A stretch of 64,000 bases of DNA from Cryptomeria japonica (Eukaryota; Streptophyta; Pinopsida; Cupressales; Cupressaceae): contig NC_081405.1 in the NCBI RefSeq assembly GCF_030272615.1, forward strand, positions 575,841,752 through 575,905,751. Direction: 5' to 3'. The position numbers and the translations under genes were made by a program. This document shows, piece by piece, positions 23,559 through 35,423 of the stretch (positions are counted from its first letter, which is position 1; the number at the start of each line of letters is the position of its first letter). A model generated the notes under the pieces. It was not told where the DNA came from, made no database searches, and saw only the letters and a list, made by a program, of their open reading frames with translations.

Positions 23559-24772
23559 TGATGAATACTAAGAGGTGGGGTGAATTAGTATACCAAAAAA
23601 TACTGTACTTAAACACTTTAACAGTCTAGCAGTAAATTGGTAAAATAGTTTAACAAACAAACCGGTTAACACACATGCAAACCAAATAGCAAATAAGGCA
23701 TTCACCCATAGAAGCACAATCACCATAACACAAGAGATTTTGACATGGAAAACCAAATGGGAAAAACCACGGTGAGATGAAACTCACAAGTAACTATATG
23801 AAGAATAGTAACCAGAACAGTTAAGGTCAGACCGGTTAAGGTCATACAATGTTCTTTACCAGAATAGATCCTATTCGAAATCTCAGTCTCTATTAGGAGA
23901 TAAGTCTGAGTAAAGACTACCTTGTGAGAGGATTTCAGATCCACAGATGTGAACCACCTTGTTAGAGGATTTACAAAGGCTTTTCTGGACCTACCCGGTT
24001 AAGGGTTTCTGACTGGTCAAAGATGTGAGTAATCAACAAGTGAATGATCTTGCGAATGGCACAGTCTACTTGATTAGATCCATTGTAGCTCATAGCTAAT
24101 GCTCTTCAGCATTACTTTAGTCTTCACTAAATCCACACTCTATAGACTTGATCTTCTCAGTTTCGATCACACATACAAGAGATTCAATGACCACCAAAAC
24201 CTAATAGCCACTCACATACATACACATACAAAACCCTAGACATGATGTCCTAAAAAGGAATCTGATTTCTTGTCGGTCCAATAGAATTACATTGCAAGTT
24301 CCTAGGTTCATTGTATCTAGACACATTTGGTAACATGGCACAAAATCACCATTAAAGTGTCTGTGGAGGGTAACTCATCACAAAAATATACCAGTTGGTA
24401 ACTCATCACAAAGTATTACCGGATTATACAACTTTTCCGGTTACCAGTTGGTAACTCAGAATAATACCGGTTTAACAGATTACTAGTTGACAAAAATTGA
24501 AGACTGGGAAAAAGATAACTGCCGCTTCTGGCTCCTTTTCTCTGCTCTGCTTGAGATCCTTAAACCGCTTGATCTCTCTATGCCTCTTGGGTCCTTATAC
24601 TGCTTGAGATTGGAAAACACTTTCTGCATAACATCAATAGTCTAAAGACTACAACTTGATACCAGCTTGGAACAATTACCGGTTGAGCATAATTCACACA
24701 TTCACAAAGTGATCTCATAGCAAGTGTGTGTCCATCAATGACAATCACAACATAATCATCAAAATGCTAACA
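23559..24772 (-). repeat. 3' LTR of the pol-less element
   Basis: 1,214 bases, near-identical by eye to 37581-38779. In element orientation it runs from TGTTAGCATTTTG to TTCATCA. It contains the gtttttccc segment and the C-rich CACCCC end shared with other LTRs in this window, and many ccggt words. Confidence 0.95.
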
Positions 24773-25020
24773 ATCTCCCCCGTTCGCATTGATGGCAACA
24801 CTTAGGAAATTTTTTGACATCTAAGTGTTTTACAACAGAATTATGTCATAATCAAAATTACTCCCCCTAAGCATATACACTATCCCTTTTGTAGAAAGTA
24901 CAATATATACTACTTCCTTACTGAGATAAACATGAAATTATACATAGAATGCATCAAAATATAGGATATTACTCCCCCATCAAAAATTTAAAAAATAGAA
25001 TACTACTCCCCCTTTGCCAA
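24773..25020 (-). promoter_or_regulatory. Polypurine tract and three more like it
   Basis: On the minus strand GGGGGAGAT abuts the LTR start (24773-24779), the expected plus-strand primer site. Further GGGGGAGT tracts lie at about 24861, 24971 and 25005. Only the first is in the standard position. Confidence 0.75.
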
Positions 25021-25149
25021 CAATGACAAAGTACAACTAAAAAACCCCTGTTCCATTAGCATTAAAAACTGATTTAAAAAGTTTATGACAATAAAGCACG
25101 AAACTTGTCAAAAACCGATTTGAAATCCTGCATAAATGTCTTCATGGAT

Positions 25150-28100
25150 AAAGACCATGATGCAAGCAATGAGGTAGCAACCTCATTCTCCATTTGCATC
25201 TGATAGACCTAGCATCCAAGGTACTCATTTCTTGAGTGACCGTTAGGGTATCCAGATTTAGATAGCATTTCTGAAGAATTTGCAGTCTTGGCAATAGGAT
25301 CAGTTGAAGTTCCTACAAATTACGTGTCCAGTTGCTTATCTCTGCCTCTAATCTTGCAGACTAGAGTTGAAACTGGTGAGCGGTTTGTCCATATGTGGAG
25401 AAGGAATCATATGGCATCTTGAAGGTGTTTATAAATGACTGCATATCAGATTGTAGTTTGGCTTTCTAAGCAAGCACATCATCACAGAATAGATGAGGTT
25501 GACATATCTTACTTTGCAATAGTTTTCCCTCATCCATTGCATCTCTAATGTCCTTTTGTGCCTTCTGTAGATCAGGCTGGAGCTCTGTTGACTTTTTTAC
25601 CAAGGAAGTGTCCAGAGCCTTTTGATGCTCCTTCTTGGCATTTGCTTCTGCAATCTCTTCCAAGCTTTGTACCTAGTCTTCAACAACTGTACATAGGAGC
25701 TTTAATTGTGCAAGAGAGGAATTGGTACTGGGGAGGTTGGTACTGGGTATCAAACTGGTAAGAGTGTCCACCATAGCTTGGATCACATCTTTCTCTTTTT
25801 TCCTCCTTATTACTTCCAGGCGTTCTTGAGCAAGCTTAATGCTTTGCAGCAACTCTAATTCATTTCCAGATTGGAGGTCAATGGGACTGGTAATGTCAGT
25901 CGGTTTGGCCTAACTAGTAGCTGCCTTTGGGGTCTCCATCTGAGTGCTTTGTGCCACTCCCTCTTTCTGTTTAGCTATTTTCTTGTCCTCTTCTACCTTC
26001 TTTTTCTCCTCTTCTTTTTTCTTCTCCTCTTCCTTTTTCTTCTCCTCTTTTCTCTCCTCTTCCACTTTTTTCTCTTCTTCATCCTTTTGTTTCTTTTCCA
26101 TCTCTGCCTGTTTTCTATTTTCTTCCTCTTGTTTCTCCTTCTCTTTCTCTTCCTATTTTCTCTTGTCTTCCTCTTGTTTCTCTTGACCTTTTGTTTCTAT
26201 TGGTGCATCCGGAGTAACATTTATACCGTTCAAGGCATCAACATTAATCGGGTCCAATTGAGTGGTGACCGGTTCTCCTTCACTATCATTTACTTCATCT
26301 GGTTGAGTGATTTCAGGTTCTTGCTCAGCTTTCTTGTTGGCTTCAGCCACTTGATGCAATCTTAAATCTGATTGAGCAAGGGAGTGGGTATCTTTGACCA
26401 CTTTCGGAACTTTTCCTTCCAACAATAGGAGTCTTTTTCTTCTCATGAAGAAGAGGCCCTTATATCTCTCCACCACTTCATATAGTTCTGTTTTAGGCAC
26501 ATTAGGAAAGTATTGTGCAAATACTTCCTCGCTTATTTTTTGCTCCTTTTCTATGGCAATGCGCCACTTGTTATCTAAAGAATTATACAAAGAAATAAGG
26601 CATCTCAGATTTAATTTCTGATGGCCACCGGTCATTAATACATAAATAATTGATAACTTCCTGTTCAACTTCCTTCTTTTCATCATCATTAAAATCATCA
26701 AAGCACTCTTTCAAATCACCAAGTACTTTTCTTCTAATATTCTTAATTGTTCTTTGACAATGTGTCAAAGGTTTGTAAGAGGAAATATCAATATTTACCG
26801 GTGCCAATGTTGGCGGTTCATTGTTTGTCTATTTCTTTGTTTGCCTAGTCTTCTTAGGTTGTTCTTCAGAGATAGTGTCCTCTGCATCTAGTGTATTGGT
26901 TTTTGTCTTCTGCTTCCTCTCAAAGACTTTGGTGGATGCCTCTTCTGGTTTCTTCTTTGTTGGTGACCGCTTGGTCACTTTGGGACTTGCTGTGGTAACC
27001 GGTGCCGATGATGAAGGAACTGCCTTTCCCTTCTTTACTGAGGGTTCTTCAACTGGTGTAACCATTTCCAAATATATGTCGGTTCTCTTTTCCTTTAGAT
27101 CAAGAAGTGAGGTGATTAGGGTAGAGGAATACCCATCTATCATGTCATACATTACCTCATATCACATCGGTTCCACTTCTTCCTGTCTAGGCTCAACCGC
27201 CTCCATTATGTACTCATCAACTTTGATGGTGAAGCAGATGTCCTCCTCATACTTCTTGACAATATCACCTGATATTCTCACTCTTTGGTTCATTTTGCAT
27301 TTGAACTCATCAAAGTATTTATTCAACACTTTTGGATTACCGATTCCTACCGCTTGTAGGCTTTCCTTGATTTGCTTTGTCACCAGTTGGTCAGTAGACC
27401 ACTGAATATCACCTACTCCTAGAAAATAGCCTTGGAAGTAGAAGAACAACCCAACCAATAGTTGTCCAAACTTAAATTTCAGGGCATTGTCCTGTTTGAT
27501 CAACTTGAGGTTCAACAGAAGTTGTCTTTGCATACCAGTGCATAGATCAAATGATGCATTTTCCTTGATCATCCTGTAGGTGGGATTTATCGTTTTAGCA
27601 GAGACAGATCTAATTCTAATGGCATGGAACATCCAATATCTTATCACCATATACGCATATTTGACCAGATCGCCCTTGATGGAATTGATAGTCATTCCCC
27701 ATGAATCACTCACAGAACCAGTGAGCTTGGTCATTTTCATCTTGCTGATCTTCCTTAGGGCTGGTACTTCATAGACGTTGTAGAAACTGGTGATGGCATG
27801 AATTGCTTCTGGTGTAATAGGATATGTCTGCTCTAAGTACATTTTATCACCCTGTACTCTACTCAGAATAATACAGATGTGATCATCTGAAAATTCTTCA
27901 AGGAAATTGACAGCATTGTGAAGTTTCTTCTTTTCGAGAATGCTGAATTTTGATTTAATCTTTTTGTCCTTCCAACAGAATAAACTTAACTAAGAATGGA
28001 TCATTAGAGATCCTAGATCTTCAATCTTACAATCAATGTAATTAGAAATGCCTTCCTCCACTATAACACCAGCGGATATTTGAGATAGGGCATTGTATTT

Positions 28101-28169
28101 TGCCTTCGGTTGAATGAAGTCTACAGTATCAACAGGTACACAAGAACTAACATGTGATGCGGAAGCCAT
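25150..28169 (-). pseudogene. Unrecognised ~1,000-codon ORF of the pol-less element
   Basis: The start is the ATG at 28169 (MASASHV). In-frame stops occur at 27988-27990, 27162-27164, 26829, about 26150, 25910 and 25466. Frameshifts lie between 26830 and 26620. The same protein character continues through all of them. The first third is globular (TYPITPEAIHAITSFYNVYE; later GQLLVGLFFYFQGYF). The middle has a basic patch (KRSPTKKK). From about 26150 to 25910 it is almost pure Glu/Lys coiled coil, and heptad-like sequence continues to about 25150. I recognise no enzyme domain, signal peptide or transmembrane helix of the env type. It follows gag in the same direction where pol would be. It may be a captured host gene, an accessory protein, or a family specific to these elements. 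Confidence 0.65.
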
Positions 28170-28429
28170 GATAAACAAAGAATTTTGAAAAATAACTTTG
28201 CTACACACTCCTTTGGTTGCTGAAATATCACTTTGTGTTCTACACTTCATCAATAGATGTTTGGTTCAGATTCTTCTTCAGGATTTTGATAAATTCTTTG
28301 AATCGCAATCCAAATCGCTTTTCTTCACTCTGTGCTTGAAAACTTCTTCGCTCGTGAAATGATAAGTGAAAAATGACTTTGAAAATTATTTTAAACAAGT
28401 TCTTCACCTACCACAATAAATGCTCCACT

Positions 28430-28450
28430 ATTAGGGCATAAACCCTAATT
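28430..28450 (+). promoter_or_regulatory. Telo-box-like palindromic site upstream of the long ORF
   Basis: ttagggcataaaccctaa is an inverted repeat containing AAACCCTAA, a promoter motif known from plant genes. It lies 260 bases upstream of the ATG of the long ORF in the pol-less element. One site of this length can occur by chance. Confidence 0.25.
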
Positions 28451-28577
28451 TGCCTATTACCGTTTCCGGTCTTCTACCAACTGATAGATATCACACACCG
28501 GCTGAGGTCTTTTACCGGTGTAAACCGAGGGTTTGAGATATTTCACCGTTTGCTCCCTCTAAGCTTTTTTGATGCTT

Positions 28578-29247
28578 AGTTTGCCGGTTCAACAACTTCT
28601 ACACTAGGTACAAAAACCGGTTCTACTTGAATCACTTCTTCTAGCTTCTTCTTCCAGGTTTTCTTCATATCTGCTTGAACAATTTCAACATCAATCTTTC
28701 ATTTTGGAGTGACCAGTATATCATCCGATATAATCTTTCTTCCTCTATAGAATCTTGTTGTATGACCCAACTTGTTGCAGTGATAGCAAACCATTCCAGG
28801 TGCTCTCCAAGGTCCATTATTCATGTTTCCATTCTTCCTTCTCCATGTTACAGTAGTGTGACCATGACCATGACAAATCCAATAGTTTTCTCTCCATCCA
28901 GTTACCGCTTGATAGCCACCACTACCTAACTGATGACTATAGGTATTAAACCGGTTTGGATTCCAGTTCTCAGAGGATTCAAGAAAAACTCCTTGACTCC
29001 TTGAGGATACCTTCTGGTATTGTGCATGAGAGACCTGCATTCAAATGCTCTATGCCCAAACTTGTTGTATGCATAACAATTACCATTGAATCTATTGGGT
29101 CTAGGCTTATCGTTTAGAAAATAAGGAAAATTATTGTAAGCCTTACTTCTACATACATTAGTAGTGTGTCCTTCCTTGAGACAATTAAAGCAAATAGGTT
29201 TAAACTTTTGCTTACCTTTATCCTTTGATGTCGGTTGTTTCTTTGAT
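28578..29247 (-). pseudogene. Gag of the pol-less element, zinc-knuckle half
   Basis: This continues the protein interrupted at 36927. It shows a Lys-rich linker and then four CCHC-type knuckles in different states: CFNCLKEGHTTNVC (intact), CYAYNKFGHRAFEC (second Cys lost), ICHGHGHTTVTW and CYHCNKLGHTTRFY (last Cys lost). One frameshift lies near 29040. Zinc knuckles bind the RNA for packaging. After a stop near 28699 the frame continues to about 28578 and fades into the gap before the long ORF. Confidence 0.8.
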
Positions 29248-29252
29248 GCTCC
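29248..29252 (+). repeat. Left target duplication GCTCC of the copia element
   Basis: The matching copy is at 36923-36927. Both touch the LTR ends. Confidence 0.92.
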
Positions 29253-30756
29253 TGATAGTTCTGATACTTAAAGATAAGTACAAATGGCAACCTAATAAGA
29301 TGAGTGGGGGGGGGGGTGAATCATACAAACTTAATCTTCCATAAAAAACATTAGATTCAACCTCGGTAACATATACTTCAATAATATAACCCAAACTACT
29401 AAACATGCAAACTCAAAACCATATAAACATCATAACACGAAATTTAACGTGGAAACCCAAATAGGGAAAAACCACTGTGGGATTTTGGACCCACTAAGAA
29501 ATATACTCTTCTAGAGTATGCTCGGTTAAAAGCAAATCCTGTTAAAGATTACAAACACATTGCTAGATGTGACACAGTTAAGGGATTTCCCTCAGATCTG
29601 TTACAATATTCACCTTGTTAGAAGTGACCTTGTTAAAGGATTTCAAACACTCAATTAGAATGTCACCTTGCTAGAGGGTTTTACAAATAAGACTATTAAG
29701 TCCACTTTGTTAAGATATTTTTTGTCACTTCACAAAATAATAGTAATAAAAATCTATCTATAACTTCACATCTAAAATGCTAAAGCAGATTCTTATTTGC
29801 TCAATACAATATAGACATAGAACTAATCTTGTCCATCTGCTGGGCTCTATACTCTGTTATTCAAAATAGATCTTCAAGCTTCTGTGCTCGGTAATCACTA
29901 TGTAGCATCCCTATGCATACAATTTCCCGCATCCATTGTTTATCAATAGTTCCCTATTTAAAAACAATTTGCCAACCACTTAATCTCCTTGATCACATTT
30001 CACATGATCAATCATAGCCATTAGATCTTCAAACTTTGACCAAGTTCAATGTATCCTTAGATCTGAAAATGTTTTACCCCGCCTTGGAACTTGCATATAT
30101 TTCTTAGAACTTGTGCTAGGGTATTGCGGTTAAATCTGAGCTGTAGATCTTCCTGCCGATTATCCTTTGCCATAGATTCTTTAACAAACTTCATTCATGA
30201 CATACCAATCATTTAATCATAGCCAACTCATTAGCTTCCTTCATTAAATAATGCTTTTATTCATTCAATGCATTCTGTTATTACTCGGTTGCAACTCGGT
30301 AAATACTAAACTTCACTCAGTAGACATTCTGCCTTCATTAACCGATAGCGATAACCTTAGGGTTTACCGACTAGGTTCTTTTCTCGTTAACATAGTATAG
30401 TATTAAGCTTTCAATCAATAACATATGTGGGATATCAAAACAATCTAATCATCATGATCTCATCATTGTCTAACTGGTAATAGTTGCCCATTGATAGCTT
30501 ATTTCACACCTTATCCATCATATTCTTTCTATGTCTTTTTCCGACATCTATATACTCATCAAATCATACTTCTAAAGATATGGCAACATCATACTGAATT
30601 AGAAAATCAATTTCTTGACATCAATGAAAAAAATAATAATATTAAGACAGTAAACATCCTTAATCAGTTTTATCCATAATCATCAAAAACCTTCTCAATA
30701 TCCTTATTGAAATGCCAACAATCTCTCCTTGTCTGTTATAATGCCAAATGCCAACA
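29253..30756 (-). repeat. 3' LTR of the copia element
   Basis: 1,504 bases. In element orientation it begins TGTTGGCATTTGGC and ends GAACTATCA. By eye roughly nine in ten bases agree with 35424-36922, including a G/C homopolymer of different length near 29308 and 35467. Confidence 0.96.
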
Positions 30757-31189
30757 ATCTCCCCCTTTGGCATTGATGGAAAAACCAATTGATTTGACCT
30801 AATTGATTCAAATTGTTGTGAGATTCTGAAATGCTAAAATGCTCTCCCCCTATTATAAGAATTCTCCCACATAAATTAGTCTTTTCCTCTTCTTCAGTCT
30901 TCTCCTCTTCTCTTCTGTCTTCTCCTCTTCTCTTCTGTCCTCTCCCCCTTTGACAACAATGCCAAAGAGTAAAGAACTAAAATATAATTTTTCCTGTATG
31001 AAGTGATTTCCTATTGTTATGTGTCAACTTAGTCTTGGTTAGAGCATTATATCTTCAATTCCTGTTCCCTGTATTGTTTCCTGTATTGTTTCCTGCACAC
31101 CTTTAGAAAACATCCTAAAGTGTGTAAATCAGCATCAACTCCTAAAAGATATTCTATAGCCATTGAATTGATGCTTTTTCCGAACTCGG
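30757..31189 (-). other. Copia 3' untranslated region with polypurine tract
   Basis: On the minus strand CCAAAGGGGGAGAT (30757-30770) abuts the 3' LTR. A second tract of the same kind lies at about 30940. A pyrimidine 20-mer, cttctcctcttctcttctgt, is present twice in tandem at 30899-30938 on the plus strand. Confidence 0.85.
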
Positions 31190-32014
31190 TCAGTGAGTAG
31201 AAGATAGGGGTAGGACCCCTAACTTACTTCTGAGATACTGAAAAGTGTCCCTTGGCAGTGGCTTGGTGAAGATATCTTCTATTTGTTCCTTTGTGCTAAC
31301 ATACTCCAACACCACTTTCTTCGCTTGAGCTTCTTCTCTAAGATAATGATATTTGATAGAGATGTGCTTTGTCTTAGAGTGCATAACAGGATTCTTTGAA
31401 ATGTTAATGGCACTAGTATTATCACTGAATATAGTTAGTGGCTCAGTAACTTTCTCATTTAAACCTTCCAACAGTTGTTTGATCCATGCTATGTTGGTAC
31501 AATTCAATGCTGCAGCAACGTATTCAGCTTCTGCTATTGACTGTGAAACACATCCTTGTTTCTTGCTAAGCCAACTCACTAGTCTTTCTCCTAAAAAGAA
31601 AGCTCCTCCACTTGTGCTTTTTCTGTCATCAATGTTGCCTGCCCAATCAGCATCAGTATAAACTTTTAAATCAAAGTCATTTCTTTTCTGATATACTAAG
31701 CCATAATCCTTAGTGCCTTTTAAGTATCTGAAAATTCTCTTGATTGCTATCATGTGTGTTTCCTTAGGATCTATAGAGAATATTGCAACTATACCTACTG
31801 CATGTGCTATGTCTGGCTTGCTGTGAACAACATATTGCAACTTTCCAGTCATGGATTGGTAAAGTGTCTCATCAACAGATGCAGATTTATCATTCTTTGA
31901 TAGTTTACAATTGGTAGTCATAGGAGTACTTACTAGTTTTGAATCTTCCATTCCAAATTTCTTCCAGATTTCCTTTATGTACTTGGATTGAGTAATGAAA
32001 ATCTCATCTTTCAT
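31190..32014 (-). pseudogene. Copia RNase H and RT end
   Basis: 274 clean codons: the end of RVT_2 (KLQYVVHSKPDIAHAV, YLKGTKDYGLVY) and the copia RNase H with YTDADWAGN, KQGCVSQSIAEAEYVAA, FSDNTSAI and the conserved tail HISIKYHYLREE...IFTKPLPRDTF. The catalytic Asp (TDADWA) and Glu (AEAEY) are retained. It is separated from the main RT by one stop at 32024-32026 in the same frame. Confidence 0.95.
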
Positions 32015-32023
32015 TTTTAGTAT

Positions 32024-32776
32024 CTATAAACCTATAAAATACTTTATCTCACCGAATAATGACATCTCAAATTCTTTGCTCATTTCATTTCCAAAGTTCT
32101 TACATAGAGAGTCATTCCCACAAAATATAATATCATCAACAAATATTGCTGAGATCAGTATTCCATTTTCATCATTCTTCATGTAAATATTGTTGTTTTC
32201 ACTTGTTCTTATAAAACCAATCTTGATTAAATAAGAGTGCAATCTTTCATACCATGCTCTAGGTGCTTGTTTCAGACCATATAAAGCTTTGTTCAATTTA
32301 CATACCTGATCTTTATTATTGTCTTTAGCAAATCCTTCAGGTTGTTCAATAAAAACTTCTTCTTCTAATATACCATTCAGAAATGTAGATTTGACATCCA
32401 TTTGATATACCTTGAAATTCTTGTAAGCAGCATATGCCAACAATGTTCTTACTCCTTCAAGTCTTGCTACAGGTGCAAAAGTCTCACCATAATCAATTCC
32501 TTCTTCTTCGGTATAACCTTTGCAAACTAGTCTTTCTTTATTTCGAATGACCTCTCCTTTTTCATTCAGCTTGTTTCTGAAAATCCATTTTGTACCGATT
32601 ACATTTTTGTCCTTCGATCTTGGGACCAGTGTCCATGTGTTATTCTTCATGATTTGATAAATTTCTTCTACCATAGAATTTATCCAATCTTCACTGTTAA
32701 ATGCCTCTTTCACTATTCTCGGTTCAAATTCAGATATCAGATATGCGTTCTGTCTCAGTTTGTTCCTTGTCATCAC
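32024..32776 (-). pseudogene. Copia reverse transcriptase (RVT_2)
   Basis: 250 codons with the usual copia signposts: [46 protein letters not shown] (first Asp), [18 protein letters not shown], and the active site FVDDIIF at 32128-32143 with both Asp residues intact. A single TGA/TAG-type stop at its end breaks the link with RNase H. Of all RTs in this window it is the best preserved apart from the Tat RT. Confidence 0.95.
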
Positions 32777-32793
32777 TGGATCATCCTTATCTC

Positions 32794-33240
32794 CTATAAT
32801 CTGACTTGGTGCATGATGTCTTCTGACATATTGGCTAATACAGGCTCGGTAGGCTCTATATGATCTTCTTCATCACTCGGTAACTGGATATTCTCTTCAT
32901 TTCCTTCTGCAGTTTTCTCGGTAGGACTTGTCAGTTGAACATAGACAAATTCATCATAATCTTCTGGTTCCTTGGAATTTCTTTCATCATTTCTTTTTGT
33001 AAATTCATCAATTTTCACATTTGCACTTTCTACTATTTTGTTAGATGATTTGATCAGACATTTAAATGCTTTACTTCTAGAAGAATAACCAAGAAATGTT
33101 CCTTCTTCACTTTTCTGATCAAACTTGCCATTTCTATCATATTTGTGTACATAGCATCTACTTCCAAAGAGTTTAAAATAACTTACATTAGGTTTCTTGT
33201 CATACCAGATTTCATATGGTGTCTTCAAAGTACCTTTCTT
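32794..33240 (-). pseudogene. Copia integrase C-terminus and linker
   Basis: Reads TPYEIWYDKKPNVSYFKLFGSRCYVH, the standard region after the integrase core, then an acidic linker ([14 protein letters not shown]) before RT. One frameshift or stop lies on either side. Confidence 0.9.
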
Positions 33241-33249
33241 CAGTTGTAC

Positions 33250-33990
33250 TCAGTTCAAGGTGTAAACTACTGTGCTTATTTCTTCTCTCCAAAATGTTTG
33301 TGGCACTTTCTTTTCAATCATCAAGGTTCTGGCACAATCCACAATAGATCTATTTCTTCTCTCAGCAATTCCATTTTGTTGTGGAGTTCTCGGCGCAGAG
33401 ACTTGTCTTTTTATACTATGATCATTGCAGAATAAGTTGAACTCATAAGATGTGAACTCTCCTCCTCTATCTGATCTAAGACATTTCAGTTGTCTTCCTG
33501 TTTCATTTTCAACTCTTGCCTTGTACCATTTAAACATTTGAAAAGCTTTTGATTTTTCTTTTAAAAACATTAGTGACATCATCCTTGAGTAATCATCCAC
33601 AAATAATATGAAATATTTATCACCATAATAACTTTGAACTTTCATAGGACCACAAAGAACAGTGTGCACAAAATCTAAACTTCCCTTGCAGGTGTAGGAC
33701 TTACTTGTAAATCTTGATCTTGTCATTTTACCCATCTGGCATCCTCGACACATAGCATTCTCAGGTTTTCAAGACTCGGTAGACCTCTTACTTGGTGCTT
33801 CTTGCCTATTTTGATCAGATTATCAAAATTTACATGACAAAACCTTTAATGCCATAACCAGGTATCATCTATCTTTGCATACAGACATTTATTCCAAGTT
33901 GAGTCAAGGTGAAATGTGTTACCTTTTGTTTGTGTCCCGGTAGCAACTAACTTTCCATGCTTGTCATGAACTTTGACAATTCCTTTCTAA
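33250..33990 (-). pseudogene. Copia integrase core and GAG-pre-integrase
   Basis: The pre-integrase zinc region is at about 33740-33960 with several stops. The core (33250-33753) has CRGCQMGK, then DFVHTVLCGPM where the first catalytic Asp of the family motif HTD/HSD is Val (codon at 33658-33660), FVDDYSR, LRSDRGGEF with the second Asp, PQQNGIAERRNR with the Glu. The Asp to Val change alone would abolish integration. Confidence 0.92.
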
Positions 33991-34330
33991 AATTCTATCC
34001 GGTATATTATATTGTTTAGCTGTGCTACAATCAACAAATTGTATTTCAAACCTTCAACCGAATAAACATCATTGCATCTTGCATTGTCAAGAAGTGTTAT
34101 GGATCCTTTACCTTTTACCGGACATGGTGCATCATTACCAAATCTTACATAGCCTCCATCATAGTCTTCTAACATAACAAACTTGTGTTTATCACCTGTC
34201 ATGTGATGTGAGCATCCACTATCTATGATCCAAGAATCATTAGTATTTATGTGAGATATTAGGGCTTTTTCTTCATACCTTTCTTCATCTAATCCATCTT
34301 TGATAGCCACATAAACTACTTCCTCTATAT
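33987..34330 (-). pseudogene. Copia protease
   Basis: 107 codons including WIIDSGCSHHMTGD; the DSG active site is intact at 34215-34223. FGNDAPCPVKGKGSI and LLDNARCNDVYSVEGLKYNLL are the flap and C-terminal segments. It cleaves the Gag-Pol precursor. A stop follows at 33987. Confidence 0.93.
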
Positions 34331-34339
34331 CAATTTCAT

Positions 34340-35358
34340 CTGATTTATCATCATTGGATTCCTCATCAGCTATTAAGCATGACTTTCTATCTCTTCTTCT
34401 AAAGTCTCGGTGTCCTTTGTAATGATTATCTTTCTGTCTATCATCTTAGTAATCTCTCTTTTTAGTAGAATCTTTTTCAGGACAGTTAGAAGTCATATGT
34501 CCTATCTTATCACAATTGAAACATTTCAAAGGTAGTTTTCCTTTATACTTACCTTTGCCTCTCGGTACCCTTCTGGCTAATAGTGCTTCAAACTCTTCTT
34601 GCTTTTTGATTTCCTCATACAGTTTGTGTAATCCCTCCATGTTCTTGCGAAATCTTTCACTTGCTCCACTATGATCCCCTTTAGTGTACTTACTCATTCT
34701 ATCATTGTAATCACCAGATTCACCAATATGAAAAGAACTAAATGCAGATTCAACTTTATTTACCGATGACCCACTGTTATCAAAGTTACTTAACTAAAAT
34801 GCATGTAGCATCTAAAGAAATTGGCATATTAGGTACAGACCTCAATTCATTGATTGCAGAGACTCGGATTGCATAAGCCAGTAGAAGGGTTCATAACAAC
34901 TTACTTGTTATATCCTTTTCTTCAATAGTTCCACCTGCTCCTTTGATTTGATTGACAATCTCCTTTAGTCTTGTACTTGACTAGGTTATGTTCTCACCTT
35001 CATTCATCCTCATAGATTCAAGTTGTCCTCTTAGACTATCCACTTTTGCTCTTTGAACATGTTCATCTCCACCATACACAGATATGAGCTTGTCCCACAT
35101 TGCCTTTGCATCATTGCAGCCTTCTAGATCATTAAACTTTGAATTGGTCAATGCAGATGTTATTTCAATAATTGCTTGGAGATGTTCTTGCTTTGCCTTT
35201 ATCTCTTCCATTGTCAATGGATAGGTGCTTGGTGTGATGAAATCATTCTCTAGATAATATACATCATATTCTCCAACTCCTGATAGGTGCAACTTCATCC
35301 TTTTTTACCATGTAGAGAAACTTGACTTGTTCAGCTTCGGTGCCTCCCTCTTATACAT
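34340..35358 (-). pseudogene. Copia gag (UBN2) with zinc knuckle
   Basis: The ATG at 35358, about 50 bases inside the primer site, opens a short N-terminus. After one stop the UBN2 capsid region reads LHLSGVGEYDVYYLEN, GCNDAKAMWDKLISVYGG and VDSLRGQLESMRM. Several stops and shifts occupy 34700-34980. The C-terminus has LYEEIKKQEEFEALLARR and an intact knuckle CFNCDKIGHMTSNC near 34500. It forms the virus-like particle. Confidence 0.92.
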
Positions 35359-35409
35359 CTTTGGATCTTTTCCTCAAGTACCTTTAAACTTTTCCTTCCA
35401 AAGTCCAAA

Positions 35410-35421
35410 GCTCTGATACCA
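35410..35421 (-). promoter_or_regulatory. Copia primer binding site for initiator tRNA-Met
   Basis: On the minus strand TGGTATCAGAGC, a perfect match to the usual plant copia primer site, two bases inside the 5' LTR. Confidence 0.97.
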
Positions 35422-35423
35422 AT

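Noticed and set aside
25871-26365. Phe/Leu/Ser-rich plus-strand ORF that looks like a membrane protein
   Set aside because: It is the antisense of the Glu/Lys coiled coil of the minus-strand ORF; the hydrophobic look is a product of reading GAA/AAG codons backwards.
26821-27405. 194-codon plus-strand ORF
   Set aside because: Antisense shadow of the minus-strand unknown ORF, which is supported by continuity over 3 kb.
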